DNA of 64,000 nucleotides from Mycolicibacterium komanii (lineage in GTDB: Bacteria; Actinomycetota; Actinomycetes; Mycobacteriales; Mycobacteriaceae). The stretch spans positions 1 to 64,000 of the forward strand of contig NZ_CVTA01000016.1 of assembly GCF_001050035.1 (NCBI RefSeq), given 5' to 3'. The notes beneath the pieces were generated by a model, which was not told where the DNA came from, made no database searches, and was given only the letters and a program-made list of their open reading frames with translations. The translations under genes were made by a program, and so were the position numbers. Below, piece after piece: positions 8,303-17,451 of the stretch (position 1 is the stretch's first letter; the number at the start of each line of letters is the position of its first letter).

Positions 8303-9691
8303 GTGACTGTCCACAGCGATGAGCCGCTGGCGCGAAGAGCCAACGGAGTCGACGACGGGGACCGCAAGAAGAACCGGTACCACTTCGACCGACACACACC
8401 CGAATACCGTCTGCAGTTCGAGAAGATCACCGAGGAGATGCACTCCCGGTGCCCGATGGCGTGGACGGACACCTACGACGGGCACTGGGTCGCCGCGGAC
8501 AGCAAGCACGTGTTCGAACTGGCTCGCTGCCCGGCGGTGTCCAACCATCACGACATCACCGGTGAGACGCCGTTTCAGGGCATCACTATCCCGAAGGCCA
8601 GTCGTGCCACCGTCGTTCGCGGCGGCATCCTCGAGATGGACGAACCCGAGCATAGCGCCTACCGCGGTGCGCTGAACCCGTATCTGTCGCCGGCCGCCAT
8701 CAAACGCTGGGAGCCGTTCGTCGACGAGATCACCCGCGCGGCGCTCGACGAGCACATCGAGTCGGGCCGCATCGATTTCGTCGAGGACCTCGCCAATGTC
8801 GTGCCCGCGGTGTTCACGCTGGCGATGATGGGCATCGATCTCAAGAAGTGGAATGTCTACAGCGAGCCGACGCACGCCTCGGTCTACACGCCCGAACACG
8901 CTCCCGAGCGGGAGAAGATCAACGAGCAGCACCGTGAGATGGGGATCGACCTCATCAACAACATGATGGAGATCCGGGAGAACCCGCGGCCCGGGCTGGT
9001 GAATGCGCTGCTGCAGTTGCGCATCGACGGTGAACCGGCCCCTGACATGGAGATTCTCGGCAATCTGGGGCTGATCATCGGCGGCGGTTTCGACACCACC
9101 ACGGCGCTGACCGCGCACGCGCTCGAATGGCTCGGGGAACACCCCGACGAACGGGAACGCCTCAGCCGGGAGCGCGACACGCTGTTGCACCCGGCCACGG
9201 AGGAGTTCCTGCGGTTCTTCACCCCGGCGCCCGGCGACGGACGGACCTTCTCCGAGGACGTCGAGGTCGAAGGCCAGCAGTTCAAGCAGTTCGAGAGGCT
9301 GTGGCTGTCGTGGGCGATGGCCAACCGTGACCCCTCGGTGTTCGAGAAGCCGAACGAGGTGGTGCTCGATCGGAAGGGCAACCGGCACTTCAGCTTCGGC
9401 ATCGGCGTGCACCGGTGTGTCGGTTCGAACGTGGCCCGAACCGTCTTCAAGTCGATGCTGACCGCGGTGTTGGACCGGATGCCGGACTACGTCTGCGATC
9501 CCGAGGGCACCGTCCACTACGACACGATCGGGGTGATTCAGGGCATGCGCAATCTGCCCGCCACCTTCACTCCGAGCAAGCCGTTGGGCCCGGGTCTCGA
9601 GGAGACGTTGGAGAAGCTTCAGCGCATCTGCAATGAACAGGAACTGGCCCGGCCGATCACGGAACGCAAGGAAGCCGCCGTCATCACCTGA
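8303..9691 (+). CDS. Cytochrome P450, 462 residues
   Basis: A soluble bacterial P450 starting at GTG 8303. Motifs: I-helix GGGFDTTT, K-helix EEFLR (ExxR), and the heme loop FSFGIGVHRCVG with Cys372 as the thiolate ligand. At 462 residues it is longer than the other four P450s here (400-429). The extra length lies in an N-terminal extension rich in charged residues and a C-terminal tail after about residue 430. It lies directly downstream of a ferredoxin and two SDRs in a probable operon under operator site A. Expected role: hydroxylation of the imported substrate, followed by oxidation through the mycofactocin-type SDR. No CYP family number is assigned. Confidence 0.93.
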   Translation: MTVHSDEPLARRANGVDDGDRKKNRYHFDRHTPEYRLQFEKITEEMHSRCPMAWTDTYDGHWVAADSKHVFELARCPAVSNHHDITGETPFQGITIPKASRATVVRGGILEMDEPEHSAYRGALNPYLSPAAIKRWEPFVDEITRAALDEHIESGRIDFVEDLANVVPAVFTLAMMGIDLKKWNVYSEPTHASVYTPEHAPEREKINEQHREMGIDLINNMMEIRENPRPGLVNALLQLRIDGEPAPDMEILGNLGLIIGGGFDTTTALTAHALEWLGEHPDERERLSRERDTLLHPATEEFLRFFTPAPGDGRTFSEDVEVEGQQFKQFERLWLSWAMANRDPSVFEKPNEVVLDRKGNRHFSFGIGVHRCVGSNVARTVFKSMLTAVLDRMPDYVCDPEGTVHYDTIGVIQGMRNLPATFTPSKPLGPGLEETLEKLQRICNEQELARPITERKEAAVIT

Positions 9692-9742
9692 ACCGTGCTC
9701 GTCACGGGCGCGAAGGTGATTTGATGGGCAGCGGGCGGGGAC

Positions 9743-10198
9743 ATGGGAGGAACGACGTTGAAGCGCTTGAAGGTCTTCGTCGCAGCGACCGCACTGCTGG
9801 CCGCGGTGGGCACCGTCACGCCGCCGCCGGCCAACGCGATGATGACCCTTGGCAACTACGACCTGCAGACCAACAGGTACAACCGGGCCTCGTGGCTGTG
9901 GTTCATCACCGCCTGCCTGCCGGATCGCCCGCTCGACTGTGTCTACGTGAGCGCGCGGCCGCGGCTGAAGTTCTACGCCTACTACGAAGGCCCGGCGAAA
10001 CTGGTCGACGGCCGCTACACCATGACCGTCGACGTACCGGACGGTCTGCAGTGCCCGGGTCAGGTGCTGCCCACTCGCGAGACGTACTCGTGGGATGAGA
10101 TATCCCTGGTCGGCACCATCGAGTCCCATTACGACGTCGGATGTTTCAACGGCCCGCCGGGCATGCAGTTCTGGACGTTCAAGCTGCAGCGGCTCTGA
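9743..10198 (+). CDS. Small exported protein, unknown function
   Basis: A 151-residue protein with a clear Sec signal peptide: Lys/Arg near the start, a hydrophobic core VFVAATALLAAVGTV, and a probable cleavage site after PPPANA at about residue 32. The mature part has four Cys (in TACLP, LDCVY, LQCPG, VGCFN), probably two disulfides, and is rich in aromatic residues. I do not recognise a domain beyond the general pattern of small mycobacterial secreted proteins. A TTG fifteen bases after the ATG at 9743 would also work. It is 51 bases behind the P450 and could be co-transcribed. It converges on the leftward operon ending at 10209. Confidence 0.75.
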   Translation: MGGTTLKRLKVFVAATALLAAVGTVTPPPANAMMTLGNYDLQTNRYNRASWLWFITACLPDRPLDCVYVSARPRLKFYAYYEGPAKLVDGRYTMTVDVPDGLQCPGQVLPTRETYSWDEISLVGTIESHYDVGCFNGPPGMQFWTFKLQRL

Positions 10199-10208
10199 GT
10201 CCCGCGGC

Positions 10209-11417
10209 CTACCATCCGTAACGTTGACGAATCCCGTTGAACCGTGCCCACATCTGCGCGGTGCGTTCGGCGGGTGTCACGGTCGCGGTGTCCGGCGGTA
10301 GCGCCTCGGCGAGATCGGCGCGCTTGACCACCCGTGACCGCAGCACCGCGGGTTCACCGGCCAGCATGTGCCGGTAGGTGAGGTTGCCCCGCTCGAAGCC
10401 CTGGGTGTCGAGCCAGTTGTGGTAGCCGGGGTCGTCGTGCGACAGCACGAGGCGCACCGCGCCGTCCGCGTCCACCGCGGCGCGGCTCGGGGTGTAGCTC
10501 ACCGGGCGGTAGAGGTAATCCATGCTGGTGAAGAACGGGCCCATGTTGGTCAGCATCCACAGCCCGTCGTGGGTGTCGAATTCGACGATCAGCGCGTCGT
10601 CGGGCGCCAGCCGCCAGTGCATGTTCACCGCTGCGCGACCGCGCTTGGCGTCGGCCCCGGTCGCTGTCATGTCGGGAAACCGGTTGGGGTGCTCGGCATC
10701 GACTCCCCCGTACGCGAACGGGAACTCGGGCCAGTCCGCCATCATCCCGGAGACGAAATCACCCGCCCATCCGATGGCCGAGATCATCTCCGCGGGGTTC
10801 GGCACCGGCCTGGGCTCGGCCATGTCGACGCGTTCGATGCGCATGCGGGCCGGGCGCTCATCCCACCGGTCGAATCCCTGCCGGATGAACAGCTTGCGTG
10901 ACCCGGGTGTGGTGGGCAGCCAGTTGGCTTCCCGCTGCGGTCCGCCGATGTAGATCTCGAAGGTGCCGTCGGGTTGCGTATTCAGTTGCGCACCAGACAG
11001 GTTCGTTTCGGGGGTGTCGCCGAACGGCTCGTGCAGCACCCCGGGGCCGTCGGGGCGGGGTCCCTGCACCGTGATGTTGAAGAACGGCGCCGTCCCGCGC
11101 TCACCGGTGATCCGATAGGTCGAGGTGCCGTCGATCCACGCCTGTTGGTACAGGAAGTCGGCACAGTCCCCGCCGAGCTTCCTGGTCGGGTGGGAGAAGG
11201 TGTGGATCTGGGGATACCGCGTGTTGCGCGTCTCCAACGCGAGGTCGAACGCCTGCCCGAGGTTCTGGGTGAGGAACCGGAAACCGTCGGCGCGGTGAAT
11301 CCCCGATGTGCCGTTGTGGTCCTTGAAGACCCGCTCCCCCGCCTGCTTCAGCCGATCGCAGAAGTCGTCCCACGCCGACTTCAGCTCGGCATCGTCCGGG
11401 CCGTCTCCGAACGCCAT
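10209..11417 (-). CDS. DUF1214-type protein
   Basis: A 402-residue cytosolic protein (no signal peptide). The C-terminal 150 residues match the pattern of DUF1214: a WMLTN strand, then YRPVSYTPSRAAVDADG, then LVLSHDDPGYHNWLDTQGF. The N-terminal part (KSAWDDFCDRLKQAGERVF) resembles the helical region found in mycobacterial proteins of this type that sit in lipid-catabolic clusters. No catalytic residues are known for the family. It is the last gene of the leftward ten-gene operon that starts at 20847, 10 bases after the TIM-barrel gene. Confidence 0.7.
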   Translation of the reverse strand: MAFGDGPDDAELKSAWDDFCDRLKQAGERVFKDHNGTSGIHRADGFRFLTQNLGQAFDLALETRNTRYPQIHTFSHPTRKLGGDCADFLYQQAWIDGTSTYRITGERGTAPFFNITVQGPRPDGPGVLHEPFGDTPETNLSGAQLNTQPDGTFEIYIGGPQREANWLPTTPGSRKLFIRQGFDRWDERPARMRIERVDMAEPRPVPNPAEMISAIGWAGDFVSGMMADWPEFPFAYGGVDAEHPNRFPDMTATGADAKRGRAAVNMHWRLAPDDALIVEFDTHDGLWMLTNMGPFFTSMDYLYRPVSYTPSRAAVDADGAVRLVLSHDDPGYHNWLDTQGFERGNLTYRHMLAGEPAVLRSRVVKRADLAEALPPDTATVTPAERTAQMWARFNGIRQRYGW

Positions 11418-11427
11418 CCGGGTCCCC

Positions 11428-12195
11428 TTAGCCGTCGAGTTCTTCCAGCATCGTCGATACCACGTCGCACGCGCGACGCGCCGCCTCGAGCCGGCCTTCC
11501 CTCTCGATGCGCGGACCGATCAGCTCCAGGTCGAAACCGTGCGCGTAGCCCGAGCCCAACACCGACTCGAGGAATGACGCGATCGGGATGGCGCCGTCGC
11601 CGGGTACCGCACGGGCGGGCAGAGCGCGGTCACCGAGGACGTAGTCGCTCAACTGGATCGTGACGGTCCGCGACAACGCCCGCTGCACCAGCGCGGCCAG
11701 GTCCGCCTCCGCCCAGCAGTGGAACAGGTCGATGCAGATGCCGAGGCCGGTCGCCTCGGCCAGGGTGATCGTGTCGCGCAAGGAGTGCGCGATGTGGATG
11801 TCGGCGTACAGGCTCGAGGCGTTCTCGATCGCCAGCGCCACACCCGCGTCCTCGGCCGCCCGGACACACGGACTCACGGCCTCGCCGAACCGGTCCGCCG
11901 CCTGCTCCCAGGTGAGATCGCCTCGCCCGCCGGTCAGCATGTACACCGCCCGTGCGCCGAGTTCGTTGGCGGCCTCAATCACCCTCAGCAGTGCGTCGCG
12001 CGAGGAGAACAGGTGATACACCGTCTCCACCGAATAGCCCTCTCCGGCAACGATCGTCGGCAGGTCCGGTTCGGCCAGTTGTGAATCAATCAGGCTGAGC
12101 CGCGTCAGCCCCAGCGCTCGCCAGTGCTCCACCAGTTCGCCCACCGGCGCCCCGTAGAACGTGGCGCTGTGCACCGAGAGCCGCTCGTCGGTCAC
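11428..12195 (-). CDS. Sugar-phosphate isomerase/epimerase-like TIM-barrel protein
   Basis: A 255-residue protein of the xylose-isomerase-like/AP-endonuclease-2 TIM-barrel superfamily. Probable metal ligands are Glu in LAIENASS, the Asp and His in ICIDLFHCW, and Glu near the C-terminus in FDLELIGP. The start is GTG 12193-12195. It lies one base after the TGA of the sulfotransferase gene (TGAGGTG), which argues for translational coupling. The frame extends further but only over the end of the sulfotransferase gene. The reaction is not predictable: members isomerise sugars, inositols or hydroxypyruvate, and others act as hydrolases. Confidence 0.8.
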   Translation of the reverse strand: MTDERLSVHSATFYGAPVGELVEHWRALGLTRLSLIDSQLAEPDLPTIVAGEGYSVETVYHLFSSRDALLRVIEAANELGARAVYMLTGGRGDLTWEQAADRFGEAVSPCVRAAEDAGVALAIENASSLYADIHIAHSLRDTITLAEATGLGICIDLFHCWAEADLAALVQRALSRTVTIQLSDYVLGDRALPARAVPGDGAIPIASFLESVLGSGYAHGFDLELIGPRIEREGRLEAARRACDVVSTMLEELDG

Positions 12196-12196
12196 C

Positions 12197-13366
12197 TCAG
12201 CCCCGGTTCTCGATCGGCACGCCGAAACGTTCTCGGAACGGCCGGAATTCGTCGTGCAGCGCACCGAGGTCCTCACCGATGTCGGTGAGCAGCGTGGTGG
12301 AGTAGCGAAACTTCCCGTGCCGATCGCCCGGATTGTCGGCCAGGTATCGCCGCATGGCGGACTCGGCCTCGGCAGTCAACGCTCGACCACGGAACTCGTA
12401 ATAACGGCGCACGGTGCCGACCTGATCGGCGATGAAGTCGGCGTAACGCACGTGCAGGATACGAGGATCGTCCACCAGTGGATGGGTCATGGTGTTGGCG
12501 ATGCTCTCGCGGGTCAGCGCCAGGTGCATCTTGGCCGCGGCGTGCAGGTCGACCGGTCCCACGATGCCCTCGAGGATGTCGGCCATCATCATCGTGCGCG
12601 ACGCCGCGACCTGCACCGGGTCGCGGTGCAGCCACATCAGGGTGGCGTCGGGATAGGCGTCGAACAGCTCCGTGAGCCGGAATCCGTGAAACCCCTTGAG
12701 TACCCACTGTTTGCGCGGTCGCCCGTACTGGAACTGCTGCAACATCGCCTTGTGGATGCGGTACTGCGCGGCGGGGTCGGTCGGCAGCCCTCCCACTACG
12801 GTCTGCATCGGCACACGCCACCACGCGGTCGGTGTCAGCACCCGAAAGTCGAAGGCCCAGGTCCGTTCGTCCTCGGGTAACCCGTCGCCCAGCATGTCGT
12901 TGTAGGGGTGACTGTGCAGCCATTTCGGCAGCTTGGTGTTGATCTCGCGCCAGTCCGCATCGGCCCGCGCACGACGCGTGTCGTCGCCCGCGACGGTGCC
13001 GGGCGGCGGGGACGGGTACATCACCTCCCAGAATCGCAGCGCGCGCGAGTCCGGGTCGACCGACATCAGCGCGTGCATCAGCGTGGTGCCCGACCGCGGC
13101 TCACCGGTGACGAACATGGGCCGCTCGATGACCTCCTCGGCGACCGGGTGGCGCCGACGGTCCTCGAAGAACTCCAGGCGCGAGGTGAGCAGCCAGTGGC
13201 TCACTTCCGCAGCGCGGCGCCTGCCGTCGTCGTCCATTCCCAGCGCGTTCAGGTGGTCGACGACCAGCGAGAAGCGTTGCGGCAGAGTCGGATCGCCGTA
13301 GTCGCTCAAACCCGTCTCGTCTTGCGCTCGGGACAGCATCTCCGCCGCCACCAAGTGCGCGCTCAC
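12197..13366 (-). CDS. Sulfotransferase-family protein
   Basis: A 389-residue protein with the PAPS-binding 5'-phosphosulfate loop GEPRSGTTLMHALMS (about residue 85) and a 3'-phosphate region around HRDPVQVAASR. This is the pattern of the large mycobacterial sulfotransferase family. The start is a GTG (13364-13366) whose TG is shared with the TGA of the upstream luciferase-like gene (GTGA). The longer open frame upstream is antisense-like and not used. Members of this family in actinobacterial catabolic clusters may sulfate or otherwise act on hydroxylated lipids, but the acceptor is unknown. Confidence 0.85.
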   Translation of the reverse strand: MSAHLVAAEMLSRAQDETGLSDYGDPTLPQRFSLVVDHLNALGMDDDGRRRAAEVSHWLLTSRLEFFEDRRRHPVAEEVIERPMFVTGEPRSGTTLMHALMSVDPDSRALRFWEVMYPSPPPGTVAGDDTRRARADADWREINTKLPKWLHSHPYNDMLGDGLPEDERTWAFDFRVLTPTAWWRVPMQTVVGGLPTDPAAQYRIHKAMLQQFQYGRPRKQWVLKGFHGFRLTELFDAYPDATLMWLHRDPVQVAASRTMMMADILEGIVGPVDLHAAAKMHLALTRESIANTMTHPLVDDPRILHVRYADFIADQVGTVRRYYEFRGRALTAEAESAMRRYLADNPGDRHGKFRYSTTLLTDIGEDLGALHDEFRPFRERFGVPIENRG

Positions 13367-14565
13367 TCGACGCCTCCGCACAGGGCCATCAGTTCGTCCT
13401 CGACTTCCCGCACGTTCTGTGCCGACTGGGCCGTGTAGCGCAGGCCCCCCATGGCCCCGTAATCCATGATCTTGGGCACGCGCAATCCCGCGTCGACATA
13501 GTTCTTGATGACGCCGGCGAGCTGTTTCGGCGTTCCGTGCGGGACCATCGCGAGGATCATCTCCGGTTCGACCCGGCTGAGGAAGTCGACGATGCGCTCG
13601 CGGGTGAGCACCGCCGGATCGATGTCCTGGTATCCGCGCCAGTCCTCCCCCATCGGATGCTCGAACCCCACCTTGCGCAGCGCCTCGGCCGACACCTGCA
13701 GCAGGAACGACTTGACCAGCGGCGCCTCGAGTATCTCGGCCAGGGCGGCGTCGTCGCGGCCCACCAGGCACACCTGGATGAAGCATGGCGTGATCGCCGA
13801 CGGGTCCCGGCCCGCCTTCTCGGCGGAACTCCGGACGGCGGCGAGCTTTTCGGCATAGTCCTCGGGCGACCACGCGCCGGTCGGCCACCACCCGTCGGCG
13901 TAGCGTCCGACGATGTCCAGCGTGCGGGGGCCGCTGCCGCCGATCCAGATCCGTGGGAAGCGTCCCTCATAGGGTTCGGTGTCGAGCCGGGCGTGGCGTA
14001 GCCGGTAGAACCGGCCGTCGAAGTCGACCGGGCCGTCGCTCTCCCACAGCAGCCGGATCACCCGCAGTGCTTCCTCGAACCGGCTGACCGGCGCCGTGAA
14101 GTCGAAGCCGTACGGCACCGTGTTCTCGGTTTCTCCGCTGCCGAGGCCGAGGATGAAGCGGCCGCCGGCCAGGTGGTCGATGGTCAGCGCGCTCTGCGCA
14201 AGCAGCGACGGGTGACGACGAACGGTGTCGACGACGCTGGTCACCAGCGGCACGTTCTTCGTCAGCACCGCCGCGGCCGCCGCGACCGCCATGGCGTCCA
14301 AGTGGCGGTGCGGCGACGGCGAAACCGTTGCCAGGTCGGTGAACTCGGGCGTCCAGATGGAGTCCGGCCAGAAGCTGACCATGTGATCGGGCATCCAGAT
14401 CGAGTGGTAGCGCCCGCTGTCGAGGTCGTCGAGCGCCGACAGGTCCAGCGGCAGCGTGGTGCGCAGGTAGGCGGCGGGCTGAACCCTCCTTTCTATCGCC
14501 GAACGTGGGTTACCCGCACGCCGAACCGCCGAATGGCGTGACATAATCCCACGCTCGCGCGTCAT
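13363..14565 (-). CDS. Luciferase-like (LLM) F420/FMN-dependent oxidoreductase
   Basis: An LLM-class oxidoreductase, about 400 residues from the ATG that overlaps the upstream SDR stop (ATGA at 14562-14565). Family features: the early ISxxxW-type region SIWMPDHM, the TIM-barrel strand VPLVTSVVDTVRRHP, AGGRFILGLGSGE, and the C-terminal KIMDYGAM. The first 30-40 residues are low-complexity and basic. A strong AAAGGAGG lies inside the gene at about 14487-14494 just before the conserved part (QPAAYLRTTLPLDL), yet no ATG, GTG or TTG follows it at proper spacing, so the start stays uncertain. In mycobacteria this fold mostly uses F420. Confidence 0.87.
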   Translation of the reverse strand: MTRERGIMSRHSAVRRAGNPRSAIERRVQPAAYLRTTLPLDLSALDDLDSGRYHSIWMPDHMVSFWPDSIWTPEFTDLATVSPSPHRHLDAMAVAAAAAVLTKNVPLVTSVVDTVRRHPSLLAQSALTIDHLAGGRFILGLGSGETENTVPYGFDFTAPVSRFEEALRVIRLLWESDGPVDFDGRFYRLRHARLDTEPYEGRFPRIWIGGSGPRTLDIVGRYADGWWPTGAWSPEDYAEKLAAVRSSAEKAGRDPSAITPCFIQVCLVGRDDAALAEILEAPLVKSFLLQVSAEALRKVGFEHPMGEDWRGYQDIDPAVLTRERIVDFLSRVEPEMILAMVPHGTPKQLAGVIKNYVDAGLRVPKIMDYGAMGGLRYTAQSAQNVREVEDELMALCGGVE

Positions 14566-15338
14566 GGTCGGCCCGTCTCGGCGAGGAACGACTGGGTGTG
14601 GGCGATGCGACCGGTCAAGGTCTTCGGATCGCCGGTGCACAACCGGAGAGCCGTCTCGGTGATCAGCGAGATGTCCTCGGTGTCGGTCTTGGCCAGGTCG
14701 AGCGCACCGGCGCCCTCGGTGGCGACCGGATTGGTCGGCGCGGCGGCGTTGACGGCGATGCCGTCGTCGTAGAGTTCGGCCGCAAGGCTTTTCGTCAGCC
14801 GGTTCAGCGCCGCCTTGACGGTGCCGTACACGCCGAAGCCAGCGGTGCGATCGAACTCCGAGAAGGGGGGCCCGTCCGGGAGGTCGCCGCCGACCGATGT
14901 CACGTTCAGCACCCAGCCGCGCCCGCGTTCACGCATCGCCGGGATCGCCATCTGCGTGAGATGCAGTGGCGCCATGACATGCATCTCCATCATCAGCCGG
15001 ACCCGTCGCTCGGGGAATTCGTCGAGGGGCCGCAGGAACGTCACGGCGGCGTTGTTGACCAGGATGTCGGGCGCACCGATCCTGTCGACCACCTCGGCGA
15101 ACAACCGGCTGCGCTGCTCGCTGTCGGATAGGTCGGCCGCCACGGCGATGGCCGATCCGCCCGCGGCTTCGATCGCCTCGAGCGTCTGTCGCAGCGAGCC
15201 TTGATATTTCGGGTCGGGTTCGAGCGTGCGCGCGGTCAGCGCAACCGTCGCACCCTCGCGCGCCAGCCGCTGCGCGATGGCCTTGCCGAGCCCCCGGCTG
15301 CAGCCGGTCACCAGGGCGATTTTGCCGTCACACGACAT
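14562..15338 (-). CDS. Short-chain dehydrogenase/reductase
   Basis: A 258-residue SDR with TGCSRGLG cofactor loop, NNAA after strand 4, catalytic Ser in NVTSVGG and the YGTVK Tyr/Lys pair. A ten-residue insertion after strand 6 (DLPDGPPFSEFDRTAG) is unusual for a simple FabG. It may be a 3-hydroxyacyl-CoA or alcohol dehydrogenase. It lies 17 bases after the acyl-CoA dehydrogenase gene in the leftward operon and overlaps the luciferase-like gene by four bases. Confidence 0.9.
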   Translation of the reverse strand: MSCDGKIALVTGCSRGLGKAIAQRLAREGATVALTARTLEPDPKYQGSLRQTLEAIEAAGGSAIAVAADLSDSEQRSRLFAEVVDRIGAPDILVNNAAVTFLRPLDEFPERRVRLMMEMHVMAPLHLTQMAIPAMRERGRGWVLNVTSVGGDLPDGPPFSEFDRTAGFGVYGTVKAALNRLTKSLAAELYDDGIAVNAAAPTNPVATEGAGALDLAKTDTEDISLITETALRLCTGDPKTLTGRIAHTQSFLAETGRP

Positions 15339-15355
15339 TGTGGGACCTCCTGGCG

Positions 15356-16651
15356 TCAGCCCCGCGGAATGCCCGCGAGTTTGTCGGCGAACTTGGCTTC
15401 GGCGGCTTCGCGCAGCCGCAGCAGATGTTCGGAGGGGAACACGTCCGGCGCCGGCTTGACGTCCTTGAGCAGCAGCCGCGCCAGCGTCGCCTTGTGCACC
15501 TCGGTCGGGCCGTCGGCGAGTCCGAGCACGAACGACTCCGTCAGGTACTGCACGAACGGCATCTCATGCGAGGTGCCGAGCGAGCCGTGCAGCTGCAGCG
15601 CCCGCGCCGAAACATCGTGCAGCACCTTCTGCATCATCGCCTTGACCGCCGAGATGTCCGCACGCACCGCCTTGTAGTCGTTGTACTGGTCGATTTTCCA
15701 CGCGGTCTGCAAGGTCATCAGCCGGAACGCCTCGATCTCCATCCAGGAGTCGGCGATCATCTCCTGAACCATCTGCTTGTCGGCCAGCATCGAGCCCTGG
15801 GTGTAGCGCGAGACCGCCCGTTCGGTCAGCATGTCGAAGATCCGCCGCACCAGGCCGACGGTCCGCATGGCGTGGTGAATCCGCCCGCCGCCGAGCCGGG
15901 TCTGCGCCACGACGAACGCGCCGCCGCGCGGTCCGAGCATGTGATCGTCGGGCACCCGCACGTTCTCGTACCGGACATACCCCTCGCGTCCGCCGCCGAC
16001 CGGTTGATAACCGAGGCCCACGTCGCGCAGCACGTTGATGCCGGGGGTGTCGCCGGGTACCACGAACATCGAATACCGTTGGTACGGCGGCGCGTCCGGG
16101 TCGGTCATCGCCATCACGATGATGAACGACGCCATCGACGCGAACGACGAGTACCACTTCTCGCCGTTGATCACCCAGTGGTCGCCGTCGCGGGTGGCGG
16201 TGGTGGTGAACACCTTCGGGTCGGCGCCGCCGTGGGGTTCGGTCATCGAGAAGCAGGACACGATCCGGTTGTCCAGCAGCGGTTCGAGATACCGCTTCTT
16301 GAGTTCGGGTGTGCCGTAGTGAGCGAGGATCTCGCTGTTACCGGAATCCGGTGCCTGCGAACCGAACACGATCGGCGCGCATTCGGACCGGCCCAGGATC
16401 TCGTTGAGCAGCGCCAGCTTGACCTGACCGTAGCCCGGCCCCCCGAGATGCGCGCCCAGGTGGGTGGCCCACAGTCCGCGCTCCTTGACGATCTGCTGCA
16501 GCGGCGGAATCAGCGCCTGGCGCACCGGATCGTTGAGATCGTGCGACTCCTTGACGATCAGGTCGATGGGTTCGCATTCGTTGCGGACGAAGTCCTCCAC
16601 CCACGCCAGCTGTTCGGCCCACTCCGGGTCGGTCGAGAAATCCCAGGCCAA
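15356..16651 (-). CDS. Acyl-CoA dehydrogenase (ACAD10/11-like)
   Basis: A 431-residue acyl-CoA dehydrogenase. The start is TTG at 16649-16651, giving (M)AWDFSTDPEWAEQ. The paralogue at 56666 begins MAWDFETDPEY, which fixes this choice, and GGAAGG lies upstream. Domains are the usual N-terminal helical (1-130), beta (130-245, with SCFSMTEPHGGADP) and C-terminal helical region (TRLGGGRIHHAMRT). The two proteins are close paralogues of the branch that includes human ACAD10/11 and LvaC. This copy has no phosphotransferase next to it, unlike the one at 56666. It would use FAD and introduce a double bond into an acyl-CoA. Confidence 0.9.
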   Translation of the reverse strand: MAWDFSTDPEWAEQLAWVEDFVRNECEPIDLIVKESHDLNDPVRQALIPPLQQIVKERGLWATHLGAHLGGPGYGQVKLALLNEILGRSECAPIVFGSQAPDSGNSEILAHYGTPELKKRYLEPLLDNRIVSCFSMTEPHGGADPKVFTTTATRDGDHWVINGEKWYSSFASMASFIIVMAMTDPDAPPYQRYSMFVVPGDTPGINVLRDVGLGYQPVGGGREGYVRYENVRVPDDHMLGPRGGAFVVAQTRLGGGRIHHAMRTVGLVRRIFDMLTERAVSRYTQGSMLADKQMVQEMIADSWMEIEAFRLMTLQTAWKIDQYNDYKAVRADISAVKAMMQKVLHDVSARALQLHGSLGTSHEMPFVQYLTESFVLGLADGPTEVHKATLARLLLKDVKPAPDVFPSEHLLRLREAAEAKFADKLAGIPRG

Positions 16652-16673
16652 TGTCCGTCCTTCCGTCCGCTTC

Positions 16674-17450
16674 TCAGCTATCCGACCACTTCCGCCGTCG
16701 TTGCGCGGCCTCCTCGGTGGCATGGCTGAGCACCTGATTGCGATTTTCCAGCTCCATCGCGGCGTCGAGGCCGGACGCGTCGGTGTTGGTCTGCAGTGCC
16801 CGCTTCGTCAACTGCACACCCAGCGGGGACAACTCGGCGATGGTCGCCGCGATCTCCAGCGCGCGCTCGGTCAACCGCTCCGGCGCGACGACCTCGCTGA
16901 CCAGTCCCCGACGGTCGGCCTCCTCGGCGCTGACCGTGCGACCGGTCAGCATCCAGTCCGCCGCGACGCTGGTGCCGACGATTCGGGGCAGGTGGTAGCT
17001 CATGCCCATCTCGGCACCCGAGAGCCCGAGCAGGATCGCGGCGTTGCCGAAAGTCGCCGCGGTCGAACAGATCCGGATGTCCGACGCCAGGCACAACGCA
17101 AGCCCGGCGCCGACGCACGGCCCGTTCACGGCGGCGACGACCGGTTGCGGCAGCGCCCGGATCGCCTGCGGCAACGCCGCCATCGCCTCCTGGAAGCGCA
17201 TGCGTTCGATCGCCGGGGCCGACGCCTCCATCGGCGACCCGAAGTTGCGTACGTCGATGCCGGCGCAGAACCCGCGCCCGGCGCCGGTCAGCACGACGGC
17301 GTTGACCGAGGTGTCGGCGGCGATCTCGCCGAAGGTGAGCGACAGTTCGTCGCGCATGCCCTCGTTGATCGCGTTGAGCTGTTTGGGCCGGTTCAGTTGC
17401 AGGACAACGATGCCCGGGCGCTCGCGGTCGACGACCAACGTCTCGGTCAT
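16674..17450 (-). CDS. Enoyl-CoA hydratase/isomerase-family protein lacking both catalytic Glu
   Basis: A 258-residue crotonase-fold protein. The oxyanion-hole motifs are intact (RGFCAGIDV and NGPCVGAGLAL). The two Glu residues that activate water in ordinary enoyl-CoA hydratases fall at Ala: GxGxxCE is here GAGLALCLASD, and QPEILLG is here NAAILLG. A nearby Glu in GLSGAEMGMSY is shared with many actinobacterial relatives and might serve instead. The enzyme could be an isomerase, hydrolase or retro-Claisen enzyme rather than a hydratase. It starts one base after the thiolase stop (TGACATG), a tight coupling. Confidence 0.85.
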   Translation of the reverse strand: MTETLVVDRERPGIVVLQLNRPKQLNAINEGMRDELSLTFGEIAADTSVNAVVLTGAGRGFCAGIDVRNFGSPMEASAPAIERMRFQEAMAALPQAIRALPQPVVAAVNGPCVGAGLALCLASDIRICSTAATFGNAAILLGLSGAEMGMSYHLPRIVGTSVAADWMLTGRTVSAEEADRRGLVSEVVAPERLTERALEIAATIAELSPLGVQLTKRALQTNTDASGLDAAMELENRNQVLSHATEEAAQRRRKWSDS

Positions 17451-17451
17451 G

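Noticed and set aside
8228..10129. A 633-codon minus-strand open frame
   Set aside because: Antisense to the P450 and the exported-protein gene. Those have clear motifs, this frame does not.
14480..14500. Internal AAAGGAGG as the true start site of the luciferase-like gene at 13363
   Set aside because: No ATG, GTG or TTG in frame follows at usable spacing. A CTG about 18 bases on would be exceptional, so the upstream ATG overlap was kept.
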